Assembly: GCA_963579995.1 (NCBI GenBank)
Contig: CAUZIY010000072.1
Location: forward strand, 1 to 14,963
Source of the DNA: UBA6626 sp963579995
GTDB taxonomy: Bacteria; Planctomycetota; Phycisphaerae; Phycisphaerales; Phycisphaeraceae
Direction of reading: 5' to 3'
Length of the DNA stretch: 14,963 bases
Numbering within the stretch: the first letter of the stretch is position 1; the number at the start of each line of letters is the position of its first letter. The notes under the pieces were generated by a model, which saw nothing but the letters and a program-made list of their open reading frames with translations, searched no databases and had not been told where the DNA came from. Made by a program: the position numbers and the translations under genes. Positions 14,547-14,963 of this stretch are shown here, one piece after another.

Positions 14547-14963
14547 CTACTCGCTGACAGGTAAAACTAAACGCGCGATCGGGATACAAATATCCACGAG
14601 AGCGCCATGGGGGGTGTGATTGCCGATGGTCATTGTTCCATCGAGTAAACGAACGATATCCCGACACAATACGAGACCCACACCATGGCCGTCTGGTTTG
14701 GTTGTCTGGCCGAATCGAAATGTGCCATCTTCCATTACCAGGTATTCGTTTAAACCTGGACCCGTATCACGGATCTGTAGGTGTACCGTGTTGTTTTTGA
14801 TCAATCCCGTGATCTGGATCTGCCGAGATGTTCCCGGCGGCAAATTGCCGTTGCTTATTGCGGCCACACTGTTACGAAGGACATTATCAATGACCGGATG
14901 TAAGGGCCCAGCTGGCAAATCACAGACTGTGGGTGGGAGATTGATTTGGATATCAATATCTGT
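14547..14963 (-). CDS. sensor histidine kinase, C-terminal ATP-binding region (5' end outside window)
   Basis: The frame is open to the window edge at 14963, so about 138 C-terminal residues are visible. They form the HATPase_c domain of a histidine kinase: LPAGPLHPVIDNVLRNSVAAI carries the N box, IRDTGPGL the G1 box (DTGPG), and GHGVGLVLCRDIVRLLDG the G2 box, followed by a normal end GALVDICIPI. The phosphorylated His and the sensor domain are off the window. It precedes the sigma-54 response regulator by 6 bases on the same strand, so it is almost certainly its cognate kinase in an NtrB/NtrC-style pair. The input signal is unknown. Confidence 0.9.
   Translation of the reverse strand, partial: TDIDIQINLPPTVCDLPAGPLHPVIDNVLRNSVAAISNGNLPPGTSRQIQITGLIKNNTVHLQIRDTGPGLNEYLVMEDGTFRFGQTTKPDGHGVGLVLCRDIVRLLDGTMTIGNHTPHGALVDICIPIARLVLPVSE

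Overview
The window looks like chromosomal core sequence from a Gram-negative-type bacterium. Protein style suggests a Planctomycetota-like lineage, possibly Phycisphaerae: a DXS with an 'ES' rather than 'EQH' catalytic segment, an unusual ClpP, a divergent MurG, and a short coiled-coil protein of a kind I associate with planctomycetes. This placement is inference from sequence resemblance, not a search result. No mobile element, CRISPR array, tRNA or rRNA was seen.

Positions 1-8850 carry plus-strand genes: the 3' end of kdsA (Kdo-8-phosphate synthase, for LPS), purM (purine synthesis), a small coiled-coil protein of unknown function behind a hairpin-rich gap, clpP (protease), ftsW and murG (septal peptidoglycan), ispA (farnesyl diphosphate synthase) and a divergent dxs (first step of the MEP isoprenoid pathway). 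The run ftsW-murG-ispA-dxs is coherent: murG makes lipid II on an undecaprenyl carrier, FtsW polymerises lipid II, and ispA and dxs supply the isoprenoid precursors of that carrier.

From 8850 the layout changes. A small MazG-like pyrophosphohydrolase lies tail to tail with dxs, and its 3' coding end contains an apparent intrinsic terminator for dxs. Next, divergently, is a Cu(I)-type P1B ATPase (copA). It converges with a minus-strand pair, a carbon-nitrogen hydrolase followed by purE. The window ends in a minus-strand two-component pair: a histidine kinase (only its C-terminal ATPase region is in view) followed 6 bases later by an NtrC-type sigma-54 response regulator.

The items most worth a second look are the DXS whose catalytic-site histidine is replaced by methionine, the terminator embedded in the convergent MazG-like gene, the coiled-coil gene with its structured upstream region, the MurG with a rewritten HEQN segment, and the copper ATPase with an HQ in place of the HP motif plus an insertion near its hinge. 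No clearly new multi-gene system is evident.
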